Assembly (NCBI GenBank): GCA_027484445.1
Contig: JAIXSY010000025.1
Location: forward strand, 248,001-312,000
Direction: 5' to 3'
Source of the DNA: Verrucomicrobiaceae bacterium
GTDB taxonomy: Bacteria > Verrucomicrobiota > Verrucomicrobiia > Verrucomicrobiales > Verrucomicrobiaceae
DNA length: 64,000 bases
Part shown: positions 1 through 8,684 of the stretch, one piece after another
Layout of the letters: every line of letters begins with the position of its first letter
Numbering within the stretch: position 1 is the first letter of the stretch
Made by a program: the position numbers and the translations under genes
The notes under the pieces: model-generated
Database searches by the model: none
What the model saw: only the letters and a program-made list of their open reading frames with translations
Told to the model about the DNA's origin: nothing

Positions 1-2
1 CC

Positions 3-2894
3 CGCGCGTTCATCACGCCTCTGGCTGTCGGGGGTAGCGGCGATGAAGCCTGGCTCGATGTGCGGGTGAATTACGGCCCCTTCGCAGGCAATGCTGCCCC
101 AACCATTGGCAGCATCAGCGGCCCGACAACCGTGGCCGCCCGGCAGATGAATACCTACTCCATCACCGCTTCAGATGTGAACACCGACACGCTGGCCTAT
201 GCCTGGAATCCAGGCACCCATGTTGTGCCTGACAATGCCTCCACCCTTTCCCAAAGCTGGACCGTGGGCGGCACCTACACTCTGGCGGTGACGGTCAGTG
301 ATATGAAAGGCGGTACCGCCACGGCCAACCGCGTGATCACCGTGACTGATCCACTGAACAGCTGGACATCCACGAGCCTCGGCACTTCCTATTTTTTCCG
401 TGAGTTGATTCATGCCGATGGCCGCTTCGTGACGATGGGCTTTCTAGGAGAGACCTTCCTGAGTTGGGATGGCGTAACGTGGACGAATGTCGGCACGGTT
501 TCTGAGCTCCAAGACATGAAGCTAGCCCACGGTGCTGGCACGTTTGTCGCCGTTGGCCGAATGCAGAGCCAAGCTAGCACAGGACAGATCTTATGGTCAC
601 CCGATGGCCGCAGATGGTCACGCGCCAATTTCCCGACTGGCATCAAATCACTGTTGGACGTGAGCTATGGCGACAACCGCTTCTTGGCTGTGGGTCAGGA
701 TGGGACTGTCCTGAGCTCTGAAGACGGTCAAAACTGGACGCTAACCCTCGCGAGTACGGAGCCTGATTTCGGCCATGTGATCTGGACTGGCAGCCAGTGG
801 ATCGGGATCTCCAGGCACCCCACCAGCGGCAGCCGGGAGATTGTCTGGACTTCTGTCGATGGCGTCACTTGGACACAACGGCGCTCCCTAGAGGTGGATG
901 TGTATGACCTGCATGTGCAGGACGGGCGCTGCATCGCCGCCTGCTGGTACTCAAACCTTCTTTTCACCGACGATCATGGACTCAACTGGCAAGAGGCAAC
1001 GATGCCCACGGGCACGATCTGGTCCACGAACGATCTAGCCAGCGCGCCTGATGGCACACTGGTCTGCCTAGGTCGTGCCATGGACGAAAGCGGCACGCCT
1101 TCTGCCTTCTTGGTATCGACGGACCGTGGCGGAACTTGGTCGCGTGCCGCAGGCAATCAAGAGCTAGCTAGCAATGCGTATGCGCTAGCCTATGGAGCGG
1201 GACGTTTCGTGACGGTGGAAGACAACGGCGTGGTCCAGCGCAGTGGTTTGCTTTTCCCCACCAATGCAGCACCCATCGCGAACTTTACCTCAGCCCCTCC
1301 GACCGGGCAGGCCCGTCAGCCCATCAGCTTCACGGCAACTGCAACGGACACTGAGAATGACACGCTGAGCTATTATTGGGACTTTGGAGTTCAGGGAGAA
1401 ACGGTCACGGGTGCTGACATCAGCCCTAGCTTTGCCTTTGGCGGCACCTACTCGTTGACCCTGAGGGTCAGCGATGGGCGCGGCGGCATCGCCACCCTGA
1501 ACCATACCCTGACGGTTAGCGATCCAGCACGCAGCTTCACCCGCAGACTGAATGTGGCCAGCTCGGGAGACTTTCAAGCCATCGCATCAGGCGGTGGTCG
1601 TGTGGTGGCTGTTGGCTCACTGTTTTTTGGTAGTTTCAACGGTCCATGGGCTTGGTCCACCGACGGCACGACCTGGACGACGGGTAGCCTAGGCGACAAT
1701 CGCTCTCTGTTCTCGCTAACGCACGATGGCGTGCGCTTCATCGGCGCTGGCAGACGCTATGAATTAACTGCGCCTGTAGGCTGGCGGGGTTGGATTGCCA
1801 GCTCAACCAATGGATCGGACTGGACGGAGAGCCATTACTCTGGCGCGCCTCTGCAGGCGATTGCTTTTGGCAATGGGGTCTATCTGGCAGCTGGACAGAG
1901 CGGTCGCCTTTTGCGCTCGACCAATGGATCCAGCTGGAGCGAGGTGACGATCTCAGGTGTCACCTCTTCCGTGACCTTTGCAGGTCTAGCCTGGAATGGG
2001 TCCAGGTTCCTCCTCACGGGTTACACGGGGACGAATGGAAGCGTGAAGGTGCTCACCTCCGCGAATGGCTTGGACTGGATGGATGCGTCCAGCGGCGCAG
2101 GCCTACTCTCTTGGCAGGACTTCCAAAAAGTAGCTTGGCTGCGCGACCGATTCGTCACCAGCGGCTGGTATTCGCGGCTGCGGGTCTCGACCGATGGTGG
2201 GGCAAGCTTCACCACCACGCGCAGTCGAGTTGAAGAGACCCCAGCGCTGGCGTATGGCCATGGCATCTGGTTCGCAGCGGGCATCGACCGCGACAACAGT
2301 GAAGCGGATGTGGACCTGATGTCTCTGGATGGCGAACAATGGTACTCTTACCCTGCCCCCTCCACCGAGGATCGCATGGCCGCCACTTTTTATCAGGGCA
2401 CCTTCATCACTGTGGGCATCGCAGGCAGCATCTGGCAGAGTGGTGTCATACCACCACCCGCAGGGTTCTCGACCTGGCAGGCAGCCCAATTCCCAGGCGG
2501 CGGCGCGAACGCGGAACCTCTGGCGGATCCAGACCGCGATGGCCTGAACAACTTCCTAGAATACGCCATGCAACTGCCACCGCAGACGACCAGTCGAACC
2601 GTAGGTCTGCCGATACAGCAGTCGAACCGAGCCTGGCTGAGGCTACAAATTCCTGAGAATCCACCCGTGGATGTCCGCTACATCATCCAGGGAAGTTCCA
2701 CCCTACAGTCCGACTCCTGGACGGAAATTGCCCGCAAAACCGGCCCTGCGAACTGGAGCTGGCGCGCAGGGGGAACCTCACGACTTTCCCTGGGCACCGC
2801 GACGGGTGGCTATGTGCCGACCGAGATTGGAGTGCCCGACGCACGCGTGGGCGACAGCCGCTACGTGCTCAGGCTGGTGGTGGAGCAACCATGA
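3..2894 (+). CDS. Secreted PKD-domain / beta-propeller repeat protein, 5' end missing
   Basis: The reading frame is open from the first bases, so the gene begins upstream; what is visible is about 964 residues. Counting from the internal GTG at 60, a PKD-like domain (about residues 11-97, ending in VTVSD-x-KGG and VITVTD) is followed by short repeats of the pattern FVAVG...SxDGxxWT, typical of BNR/sialidase-like propeller blades. The same order recurs: a second PKD domain at about 402-490 (motif SYYWDFG) and a second set of blades to about 800. The C-terminus carries DPDRDGLNNFLEYAM, a segment common near the end of verrucomicrobial secreted proteins. No catalytic residues were recognised, so this is probably an extracellular binding or adhesion protein rather than an enzyme (inference). 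The duplicated architecture is plain; the family name is approximate. Confidence 0.8.
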   Translation, partial: RAFITPLAVGGSGDEAWLDVRVNYGPFAGNAAPTIGSISGPTTVAARQMNTYSITASDVNTDTLAYAWNPGTHVVPDNASTLSQSWTVGGTYTLAVTVSDMKGGTATANRVITVTDPLNSWTSTSLGTSYFFRELIHADGRFVTMGFLGETFLSWDGVTWTNVGTVSELQDMKLAHGAGTFVAVGRMQSQASTGQILWSPDGRRWSRANFPTGIKSLLDVSYGDNRFLAVGQDGTVLSSEDGQNWTLTLASTEPDFGHVIWTGSQWIGISRHPTSGSREIVWTSVDGVTWTQRRSLEVDVYDLHVQDGRCIAACWYSNLLFTDDHGLNWQEATMPTGTIWSTNDLASAPDGTLVCLGRAMDESGTPSAFLVSTDRGGTWSRAAGNQELASNAYALAYGAGRFVTVEDNGVVQRSGLLFPTNAAPIANFTSAPPTGQARQPISFTATATDTENDTLSYYWDFGVQGETVTGADISPSFAFGGTYSLTLRVSDGRGGIATLNHTLTVSDPARSFTRRLNVASSGDFQAIASGGGRVVAVGSLFFGSFNGPWAWSTDGTTWTTGSLGDNRSLFSLTHDGVRFIGAGRRYELTAPVGWRGWIASSTNGSDWTESHYSGAPLQAIAFGNGVYLAAGQSGRLLRSTNGSSWSEVTISGVTSSVTFAGLAWNGSRFLLTGYTGTNGSVKVLTSANGLDWMDASSGAGLLSWQDFQKVAWLRDRFVTSGWYSRLRVSTDGGASFTTTRSRVEETPALAYGHGIWFAAGIDRDNSEADVDLMSLDGEQWYSYPAPSTEDRMAATFYQGTFITVGIAGSIWQSGVIPPPAGFSTWQAAQFPGGGANAEPLADPDRDGLNNFLEYAMQLPPQTTSRTVGLPIQQSNRAWLRLQIPENPPVDVRYIIQGSSTLQSDSWTEIARKTGPANWSWRAGGTSRLSLGTATGGYVPTEIGVPDARVGDSRYVLRLVVEQP

Positions 2895-2945
2895 AGATGG
2901 ATGCCTAAACGGCTTGGGACAGCCATGCCCCGGTTGCAGGAAATC

Positions 2946-3186
2946 AAAAAACTCACGATGGAGCGCCTGGGCGCTGATCCACCGAAGCCTGACGCCTGCG
3001 TGGCGGGGGCTGTTGAGCAGGAAGTGCCAGAACGGCAGATGGCCTGGAAAAAAACGGGGCGATCTGCCCGTGGACAAGGCCGTGAGGTTCTGCGTCATCA
3101 CCTACAAGGACGGCGGCGATGCCCCGCCTAGTCCTGAGGTCGCGGTGACGGTGGGGCAGTTCTTGGTTTGGGGCTGTTGGTTCTGA
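2946..3186 (+). pseudogene. Possible decayed coding remnant between two genes
   Basis: The 294 bases between the PKD protein and the phosphoesterase gene contain no convincing intact gene. In the frame ending at 3186 the translation includes DKAVRFCVITYKDGGDAPP followed by SPEVAVTVG, which reads like the last strands of a fibronectin type III or similar beta-sandwich domain. No plausible start, ribosome-binding site or full domain accompanies it. It may be the remnant of a larger gene or chance translation of GC-rich DNA. Confidence 0.22.
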
Positions 3187-3188
3187 TC

Positions 3189-4091
3189 TCATCCCCAAAC
3201 GATCTCCACCTTTTCCCCATGCTTTTCATGAGCTGGATTCAGGGCACGCAGCTCGAGGACCAGACGGTCTGCGGTGGCACGGGCACTGACCCAGCCATTG
3301 GGTCGCTCAGGAGAAAAAACATAGGCCACAGGCGGCAGATTCACCAGATGAATGCCGGTCGATTCATCTCGATGATGCGCCCAGGTGTGGGTGTGACCGT
3401 AAACGTAGGCTTTGACCTTCTTGTGCCGCGCTAGGACGGCAAGCAGCGCCTCCGCATCGAGCAGACCTGTGGGTTTTTTACCCTCTGGCAGAGTCTGCAC
3501 CGGATTGTGATGCGTGAGCACGACGGTAGGCCGGTCAGGACAATTCGCTAAGGTGCGATCGAGCCACCCGAGCTGAAGGCTCCCCAGCTCACCGGGCGTC
3601 TTGTTCACCTCCTTCAGGGAATCGAGCAGCACCCAGTTCATCGTCGCAGAGCTAAGCACCTCGACATGCCGCCCTTCGACCGGACGCGGGTCTTGGGGGC
3701 TGGTCATGGCTCCGATGAAATGACGGCGATCATCATGATTGCCCAGCGTGCAGTGGACTTGCACGCCAGACTCGCGCAGCGGCTCGATCAGTTTCACAAA
3801 AGTGTCATAATCCGCCTGCTGGCCATCCAGGTAGGCACAGTCGCCATTCACCAGCACACCAAAGGGTTTTTGCCCCACTTGCAGCACCTGATTGACACAG
3901 CGGCGCAAATTTTCCCCCATGACAGCGCCCCTGGCCTCCAGGGCGACATCAGCAGCGATGTGGGTATCCGAAAACAGAGCCCAGAACTCACCGCCTGACT
4001 CAGCCGCAGGGCAAAGTCGCGGGGCGAGGGCTGCGGCCAAGGTGGTCTGAAGCCAACGACGGCGAGAGAGAGGGGGAAAAGTGATCGGCAT
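3189..4091 (-). CDS. Tat-exported calcineurin-like metallophosphoesterase
   Basis: 300 residues from the ATG at 4091, chosen because it opens directly onto a twin-arginine signal (SRRRWLQTTLAAALAP); the frame is open further upstream but without signal character. Metallophosphoesterase motifs follow: SDTHIA (D-x-H), VNGDCAY (GD-x-x), LGNHDDRRH (GNHD), VLTHHNPV and YGHTHTW (GH-x-H). These are the metal ligands of a dinuclear calcineurin-like phosphoesterase, so hydrolysis of a phosphate mono- or diester in the periplasm is likely; the substrate is unknown. It lies head to head with the sigma-54 regulator gene, their starts about 175 bases apart. Confidence 0.85.
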   Translation of the reverse strand: MPITFPPLSRRRWLQTTLAAALAPRLCPAAESGGEFWALFSDTHIAADVALEARGAVMGENLRRCVNQVLQVGQKPFGVLVNGDCAYLDGQQADYDTFVKLIEPLRESGVQVHCTLGNHDDRRHFIGAMTSPQDPRPVEGRHVEVLSSATMNWVLLDSLKEVNKTPGELGSLQLGWLDRTLANCPDRPTVVLTHHNPVQTLPEGKKPTGLLDAEALLAVLARHKKVKAYVYGHTHTWAHHRDESTGIHLVNLPPVAYVFSPERPNGWVSARATADRLVLELRALNPAHEKHGEKVEIVWG

Positions 4092-4267
4092 GGCAAAAAT
4101 GGAAAAAACTGGCCTGAAATAACGCACCTGAGCGAGAAAGCTGTCGCCTAGGCTGAGCCGGGTTGGGCATTCTTTCTGCCGAGAGCAGGGACTCGCGCCG
4201 ATTTTCCATGGGCGCGTCATTTGCAAACTGCCGGAATGGCATTTTGATCGTATCTCCTGACCTGCTT

Positions 4268-5701
4268 ATGATCCAATCCGCCACTGTTCTGATCGTCGAT
4301 GACGAAAAGCACACCCGCGACGGACTGCGCCTCTCGCTGGAAGATGACTTCGACTGCTATGTCGCCTCTAACGCGGCCGAAGCGATGGAATACCTGCGAA
4401 ATGATCCCGTGGATGTCATGCTGACGGATCTGCGCCTGGGCGAAGACGATGGCATGAAGCTGCTGGAGCAAGCCCTGGCGATGCCGCGCCCCCCCGTCTG
4501 CATCATGATGACCGCCTACGGCAGCGTGGATACGGCGGTGGAGGCGATGCGACGTGGTGCCTATCACTTTGTCACCAAGCCCTTGAATCTCGATGAGGTC
4601 GAATTGCTGATCAAACGCGCCCTTCGCAGCCGCAATCTAGAGCAGGAAAACCAAGCCCTAAAGCAGCAGGTCGAGCGAAAATTTAGCATCGAAGGCATCC
4701 TGGGACAGGCAGAATCCTTGAAGCCCATTTTGGAAACCATCCAGCAAGTGGCCCCCACCCGAGCCACGGTGCTGATCGAGGGCGAAAGCGGAACGGGCAA
4801 GGAATTGGTGGCGAAGGCCATCCATAACCTGAGCGGTCGCCCCAAGGCCAAGCTCATCAGCGTGCACTGCGCTGCCTTGTCGCCTCAGATTCTGGAAAGC
4901 GAACTCTTTGGCCACGAAAAAGGAGCCTTCACCGGCGCTCAGGACCGGCGCATCGGGCGCTTTGAGCTGGCGGATGGTGGCACCCTCTTTCTGGATGAGA
5001 TCGGTGAAATCGATGCCAACACGCAAGTGAAGCTGCTGCGAGCGCTGGGTGAGCAAACCATTGAGCGTGTCGGAGGAGCCAAGCCCATCAAGGTCGATGT
5101 CCGCGTGGTGGCTGCCACGAACAAGGACTTGGCCAAAATGGTCGAGGAAGGCAAGTTCCGGGAAGATCTTTACTGGCGGCTGCGCGTGGTCACCATCCAA
5201 ATGCCGCCACTACGCACCCGCAAAGGTGACATTCCGATCCTGGCGGAACACTTTCTGAAGGATCTCTCAAGCGCGAATGGCAAGAACTACAAGCCCTTGG
5301 GTGAGGATGCCCTCCCCCTGCTGATGAGCTACGACTGGCCGGGCAATGTGCGTGAACTGCGCGCGGTCATGGAGCATGGCGTGGTCATGTGCAATGGCAG
5401 CCGGATCATGGCGCGGCATTTGCCCGACTACCTTTCCCGCCCTGGCGGCATCGGCTGGCGCGCCACGAGCACCTCGCCCCCCCTCGCAGTCAGCAAAGCT
5501 GCCCCAGAATTGCCTGAAAAGGCACCCCTGGACATCCATGAGATGGAAAAACAGCTGATCATGGAAGCTCTAGAACGCGCAGGAAACAACCGAAGCGAAG
5601 CAGCGGAATTGCTGAACATGAGCCGACGCAGCCTGCAGCGTAAGCTGAAGCAAATGGGCATGGTGCGAAAGCACCGCAAGCGGGTCAAACCTGCTCCTTG
5701 A
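4268..5701 (+). CDS. Sigma-54-dependent response regulator (NtrC/ZraR type)
   Basis: 477 residues from the ATG at 4268, which puts the receiver strand VLIVDDE at the N-terminus. Receiver domain 1-120 with D10/D11, phospho-acceptor D54 (MLTDLRL) and K104 (TKP). AAA+ domain about 142-385 with Walker A GESGTGKE (172-179), sigma-54 contact loop GAFTGA (219-224), Walker B TLFLDEIGE (239-247) and an arginine-rich LYWRLRVV segment. Fis-type helix-turn-helix at about 428-465. All expected parts of a phosphorylation-controlled enhancer-binding ATPase are present. No histidine kinase is encoded next to it, so its partner and regulon are unknown. Confidence 0.95.
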   Translation: MIQSATVLIVDDEKHTRDGLRLSLEDDFDCYVASNAAEAMEYLRNDPVDVMLTDLRLGEDDGMKLLEQALAMPRPPVCIMMTAYGSVDTAVEAMRRGAYHFVTKPLNLDEVELLIKRALRSRNLEQENQALKQQVERKFSIEGILGQAESLKPILETIQQVAPTRATVLIEGESGTGKELVAKAIHNLSGRPKAKLISVHCAALSPQILESELFGHEKGAFTGAQDRRIGRFELADGGTLFLDEIGEIDANTQVKLLRALGEQTIERVGGAKPIKVDVRVVAATNKDLAKMVEEGKFREDLYWRLRVVTIQMPPLRTRKGDIPILAEHFLKDLSSANGKNYKPLGEDALPLLMSYDWPGNVRELRAVMEHGVVMCNGSRIMARHLPDYLSRPGGIGWRATSTSPPLAVSKAAPELPEKAPLDIHEMEKQLIMEALERAGNNRSEAAELLNMSRRSLQRKLKQMGMVRKHRKRVKPAP

Positions 5702-5731
5702 AACATCTCTGGGCGCTTTTCCCTACCCAAA

Positions 5732-5756
5732 GCGGCTGGAGGTTCACTCCAGCCGC
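5732..5756. terminator. Stem-loop between convergent genes, possible terminator
   Basis: A perfect 10-bp inverted repeat (GCGGCTGGAG / CTCCAGCCGC) around a 5-base loop lies just after the NtrC-type gene. CCCAA on the left and TTGGG on the right could extend the stem across a small bulge. No run of T follows on either strand, so Rho-independent termination is not assured; mRNA 3'-end protection is an alternative. Confidence 0.5.
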
Positions 5757-5811
5757 CCATCTTGGGTGGGATCACTCTTCCCGACTTGGCTTCACGGTTC
5801 GCCTTGCATCT

Positions 5812-5867
5812 GGATTCAGAAGTTCATCGGGCTAAGAGTGCCCGGGTCATAGAGAACTTCGGTATCC
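5812..5867. repeat. 56-nt structured repeat, copy 1 (REP-like)
   Basis: Outer arms GGATTCAGAAGTTC (5812-5825) and GAACTTCGGTATCC (5854-5867) pair at 12 of 14 positions. The 28-base interior holds a second stem, CGGGC (5828-5832) with GCCCG (5840-5844). A second copy with the same overall length and spacing lies at 58554-58609. It occupies the gap between two convergent genes and ends a few bases before the stop codon of the hsp20 gene. Confidence 0.75.
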
Positions 5868-5871
5868 GGGT

Positions 5872-6258
5872 TCAGTTGACCTCGATTCGACGCGGCTGCG
5901 TGGATGGCTTCAGCGGCAGAGTGAGGGTGAGCACGCCATCCTCTAAAGACGCATTCAGCTTTTCCTCATCGACCTGCGCATTGATGCGCAAATGCAGTTG
6001 GTATGGCTGTGCGCTCAGTTCCTGATGGAGTGTTTTCCAGGTGGTCGGCAGTTCGGAAACGCGTTCTCCGCGGATGGAGAGCACATCATCTTGGAACTCA
6101 AGATTCACGGAGCTTTTAGCCACTCCCGGCATGTCCACGCGGATGACGAAGGCGTCCTCTCGACGAGCCACGCTGTAGCGCGGCTTTTGTGGACTCTCCA
6201 TAGGCGCGGCTGAGGAGGAAGCAGGGGTGGAACTGGGGGCGGTGCAGGTTGCATTCAT
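5872..6258 (-). CDS. Hsp20 / alpha-crystallin small heat-shock protein
   Basis: 128 residues from the ATG at 6258; a TTG four codons upstream is a weaker alternative. A Ser/Ala/Pro-rich N-terminal arm of about 25 residues leads into an alpha-crystallin domain (about 28-118) with the marker LEDGVLTLTLP and the C-terminal I-x-V anchor (RRIEVN). Members are ATP-independent holdases that bind unfolding protein in the cytoplasm. It lies 47 bases downstream of another hsp20 gene on the same strand, and the two are probably cotranscribed. The N-terminal arm differs from its neighbour, so the two may form mixed oligomers or bind different clients (inference). Confidence 0.93.
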   Translation of the reverse strand: MNATCTAPSSTPASSSAAPMESPQKPRYSVARREDAFVIRVDMPGVAKSSVNLEFQDDVLSIRGERVSELPTTWKTLHQELSAQPYQLHLRINAQVDEEKLNASLEDGVLTLTLPLKPSTQPRRIEVN

Positions 6259-6305
6259 GACTATGTTCAAGTGGAATTGATGGGGTTGGATGACGACGGA
6301 AGGCT

Positions 6306-6743
6306 TCAGTTCACGGAGATGACGCGGGGTTTGCGCTTCTCCTGCTTGGGTAGGGTGATGGTCAGCATGCCGTCTTCTAGCTTGGCGCTGATGGCGTCAT
6401 CTTGGACGCTATCTGGCAGCGTGATCGAACGGCTGAGGGTAAAGGTGGACTGGGTGTCACCGTCCTTGTCATGACGTTCGGCAGACACGGTCAGCACGCC
6501 TTCGCGCACCTCGACCTTCACCCCATCCTTTTTCACGCCAGGCACTTCGAAACGGGCATAAAAATTGTCCGCATCTTCGTGCAGATCCATGGCGAGGCGG
6601 CTATTCAACGTCGTCGAGACAGGAAAAAAGTCTTCGAAAAGCTGCGCCATGGCTGGAAATCCAGCGAAGGGCTGACGAATCATAGGACTGAAGTCAGCAA
6701 GACGACCCAGATTCAAGGAAGGAGAGTAACGAGCGAGTTTCAT
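6306..6743 (-). CDS. Hsp20 / alpha-crystallin small heat-shock protein
   Basis: 145 residues from the ATG at 6743, giving the usual start MKLARYSPSLNLG of bacterial class A small heat-shock proteins; an open frame extends 24 codons upstream but looks non-coding. The alpha-crystallin domain covers about residues 40-135 with FEVPGVKKDGVKVEV and LEDGMLTITLP, and the tail ends with VISVN, the I-x-V/I motif that binds the groove of a neighbouring subunit. First gene of a two-gene hsp20 group. The AT-rich upstream region contains inverted repeats that may serve heat control, but no CIRCE element was found. Confidence 0.94.
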   Translation of the reverse strand: MKLARYSPSLNLGRLADFSPMIRQPFAGFPAMAQLFEDFFPVSTTLNSRLAMDLHEDADNFYARFEVPGVKKDGVKVEVREGVLTVSAERHDKDGDTQSTFTLSRSITLPDSVQDDAISAKLEDGMLTITLPKQEKRKPRVISVN

Positions 6744-7052
6744 AGATGTGAGTTGGATTAGGGTTTCGGTTTTTGAACCAACCCATTTCATTGCAAAGCT
6801 CATGCCAGAAACCATTCATGAAATTAAATCATTCATTTTGAATCATCTAAATCACTTAGCCCAAGTCATTTCCATTTGCCATTTGTGCAAATGTGACTCT
6901 TTAAGACAAGATGAATGCAAGCCCATAGTGTCACTTTGACTTTTTAAACCAACGCCATTCCAGCGTGAGTCCTGTGAAGTTCACCCCTTCCCTGGGATTG
7001 ATGACTTTCATGCCGTTGCCTTTAGGCGAGTCAGTGCCATGATCTGCCGCTG
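6744..7052. promoter_or_regulatory. AT-rich divergent intergenic region between hsp20 and mlaE
   Basis: A 309-base gap without a gene. It is clearly more AT-rich than its surroundings, especially 6800-6960, and must hold the promoters of both divergent transcripts. Short inverted repeats are visible: ATTCA-TTT-TGAAT at 6831-6843 and ATTTG-TG-CAAAT at 6881-6892, the latter nested with CATTTG/CAAATG (6874-6893). Neither matches the CIRCE operator. They are candidate regulator sites only. Confidence 0.5.
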
Positions 7053-7856
7053 ATGCGTTCCCTCTTTGACTTTTTGGCCATGATAGGCCGAGTAGCCCTC
7101 CACTTCCTGTCCTACCTCGGACAGTTAGCCGCTCTGGCCAAAGAGTTACTCATCGCTCTACGCTCAGGAGCCTGGCGGTTGCGACTGGTTGCCCAGCAAA
7201 TCGTGGCGATCGGTTATGGCTCCCAGGGGGTGGTGATCGTCACAGGAGCCTTCACCGGTGCCGTTTTCACCTTCCAAACCTACGCAAAATTCAAGGATTT
7301 TGGTGTCGAGACGACCGTGGGCGCGGTGGTGTCTGTGGCGCTGTGTCGTGAACTCGGTCCCGTGCTCGCGGGGCTGATGGTGGCAGGCCGTGTCGGGGCA
7401 GCCATGGCGGCTGACATCGGCACCATGAAGGTCACGGAGCAGGTGGATGCGCTGCGCGTCATGGGTGTGCACCCGGTAGATTACCTCGTGCTGCCGCGCT
7501 TTTTGGCCATGATGATCTCCATGCCTTTTCTGGTGGCAGAGAGCATTTCTTTCGGCTTGGCCGCCTCTTACGCTGTTTCGAGCCTCGGCTATCAAATGCC
7601 AACCGCGTGGTACCTGACCCACATGGTGGATCACACCAACATGGAAGACCTGTCGATTGGCATGATCAAAGGCTTCGTTTTCGGCATGCTCATCACGCTG
7701 GTCTCCTGCCATCAGGGGCTAGCGGCAGAAAATGGAGCTGTAGGCGTCGGTGCAGGCACGACGCGTGCAGTCGTGATCTCGTCGCTCGTTCTACTCGTGG
7801 TGAATTTCTTCCTGTCGATCCTCTTGAATTACGTCTTCCCTATCGGAACAGCCTGA
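7053..7856 (+). CDS. mlaE: MlaE-type ABC transporter permease (lipid transport)
   Basis: 267 residues with several hydrophobic segments and the MlaE/YrbE signature VALCRELGPVLAGLMVAGRVGAAMAADIGTMKVTEQVDAL, here read as consecutive short blocks, followed by PRFLAMMISMPFL. Together with an MlaF-type ATPase and an MCE protein it forms an inner-membrane complex that moves phospholipids between inner and outer membranes. The ATPase gene starts 6 bases downstream and the MCE gene follows, so this is the first gene of a three-gene operon. No gene for the periplasmic carrier MlaC or the STAS protein MlaB is adjacent. Confidence 0.93.
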   Translation: MRSLFDFLAMIGRVALHFLSYLGQLAALAKELLIALRSGAWRLRLVAQQIVAIGYGSQGVVIVTGAFTGAVFTFQTYAKFKDFGVETTVGAVVSVALCRELGPVLAGLMVAGRVGAAMAADIGTMKVTEQVDALRVMGVHPVDYLVLPRFLAMMISMPFLVAESISFGLAASYAVSSLGYQMPTAWYLTHMVDHTNMEDLSIGMIKGFVFGMLITLVSCHQGLAAENGAVGVGAGTTRAVVISSLVLLVVNFFLSILLNYVFPIGTA

Positions 7857-7862
7857 GCCTCC

Positions 7863-8648
7863 ATGCCCCATTCTGCCCATAGCCCCACTTCAGCACCTGC
7901 CGACGATGTCTTCATCGAGCTGCGTGGGGTCAAAAAGCGCTTTGGTAGCCAAGAAGTGCTGAAAGGCATCGACCTGAAGCTCAGGCACGGTGAGACCCTC
8001 TGTGTCATCGGGCCGAGTGGTGAAGGAAAGACGGTGATGATGAAACACGTCATCGGCCTCATCAAACCCGACGAAGGCGACATCTTCGTGGACGGCATGC
8101 AAGTCAATGCCCTGAAGGAGCGGGAGATGGCTCCCATCCGCAAAAAAGTCAGCATGCTCTTCCAGGGGGCTGCCCTTTTTGACAACCTCACCGTCGAGGA
8201 AAATGTGGCCTTCCCGCTCATCGAGCGCGGCGTTCGGGACAAAAAAGAGATCCGCCGGCGTGTGATGGAAGCGCTTCAGGCAGTCGATCTCGATCAGCAC
8301 GCCTACAAGTATCCCACCAACCTTTCTGGTGGCATGAAAAAGCGCACTGGCATCGCCCGCGCCATCATCGACCGCAGCGAATGCATCCTCTACGACGAGC
8401 CGAACTCTGGCCTCGACCCCATAGGTTCTGACATCATCGACCAGATGATTTTGCGCATGCAAAAGCGCTTCGGTGTCACTTCCATCATCGTCACCCATGA
8501 CATGCGTAGCATTTTCAAAATCGCCACACGCGTCGCCATGCTCTATCGTGGAGAGTTGCGCTTTCTCGGCACGCCGACCGAGCTACAGAAGACCGATGAT
8601 GAAATCGTGCAAAACTTCATCAATGGCCGCTCCGATGTGACCTGCTGA
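7863..8648 (+). CDS. mlaF: MlaF-type ABC transporter ATP-binding protein
   Basis: 261 residues. Walker A GPSGEGKT, Q-loop LFQGAALFD, signature LSGGMKKR, Walker B CILYDEP, the D-loop region SGLDP and the switch histidine in VTHDM are all intact. The sequence type and its position between the mlaE-like and MCE genes identify it as the ATPase driving retrograde or anterograde phospholipid transport. Its start lies 6 bases after the permease stop, indicating cotranscription and probably coupled translation. Confidence 0.94.
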   Translation: MPHSAHSPTSAPADDVFIELRGVKKRFGSQEVLKGIDLKLRHGETLCVIGPSGEGKTVMMKHVIGLIKPDEGDIFVDGMQVNALKEREMAPIRKKVSMLFQGAALFDNLTVEENVAFPLIERGVRDKKEIRRRVMEALQAVDLDQHAYKYPTNLSGGMKKRTGIARAIIDRSECILYDEPNSGLDPIGSDIIDQMILRMQKRFGVTSIIVTHDMRSIFKIATRVAMLYRGELRFLGTPTELQKTDDEIVQNFINGRSDVTC

Positions 8649-8684
8649 GGCCCTCCACCGCTTACCTTCTACCTCTTTACCATC

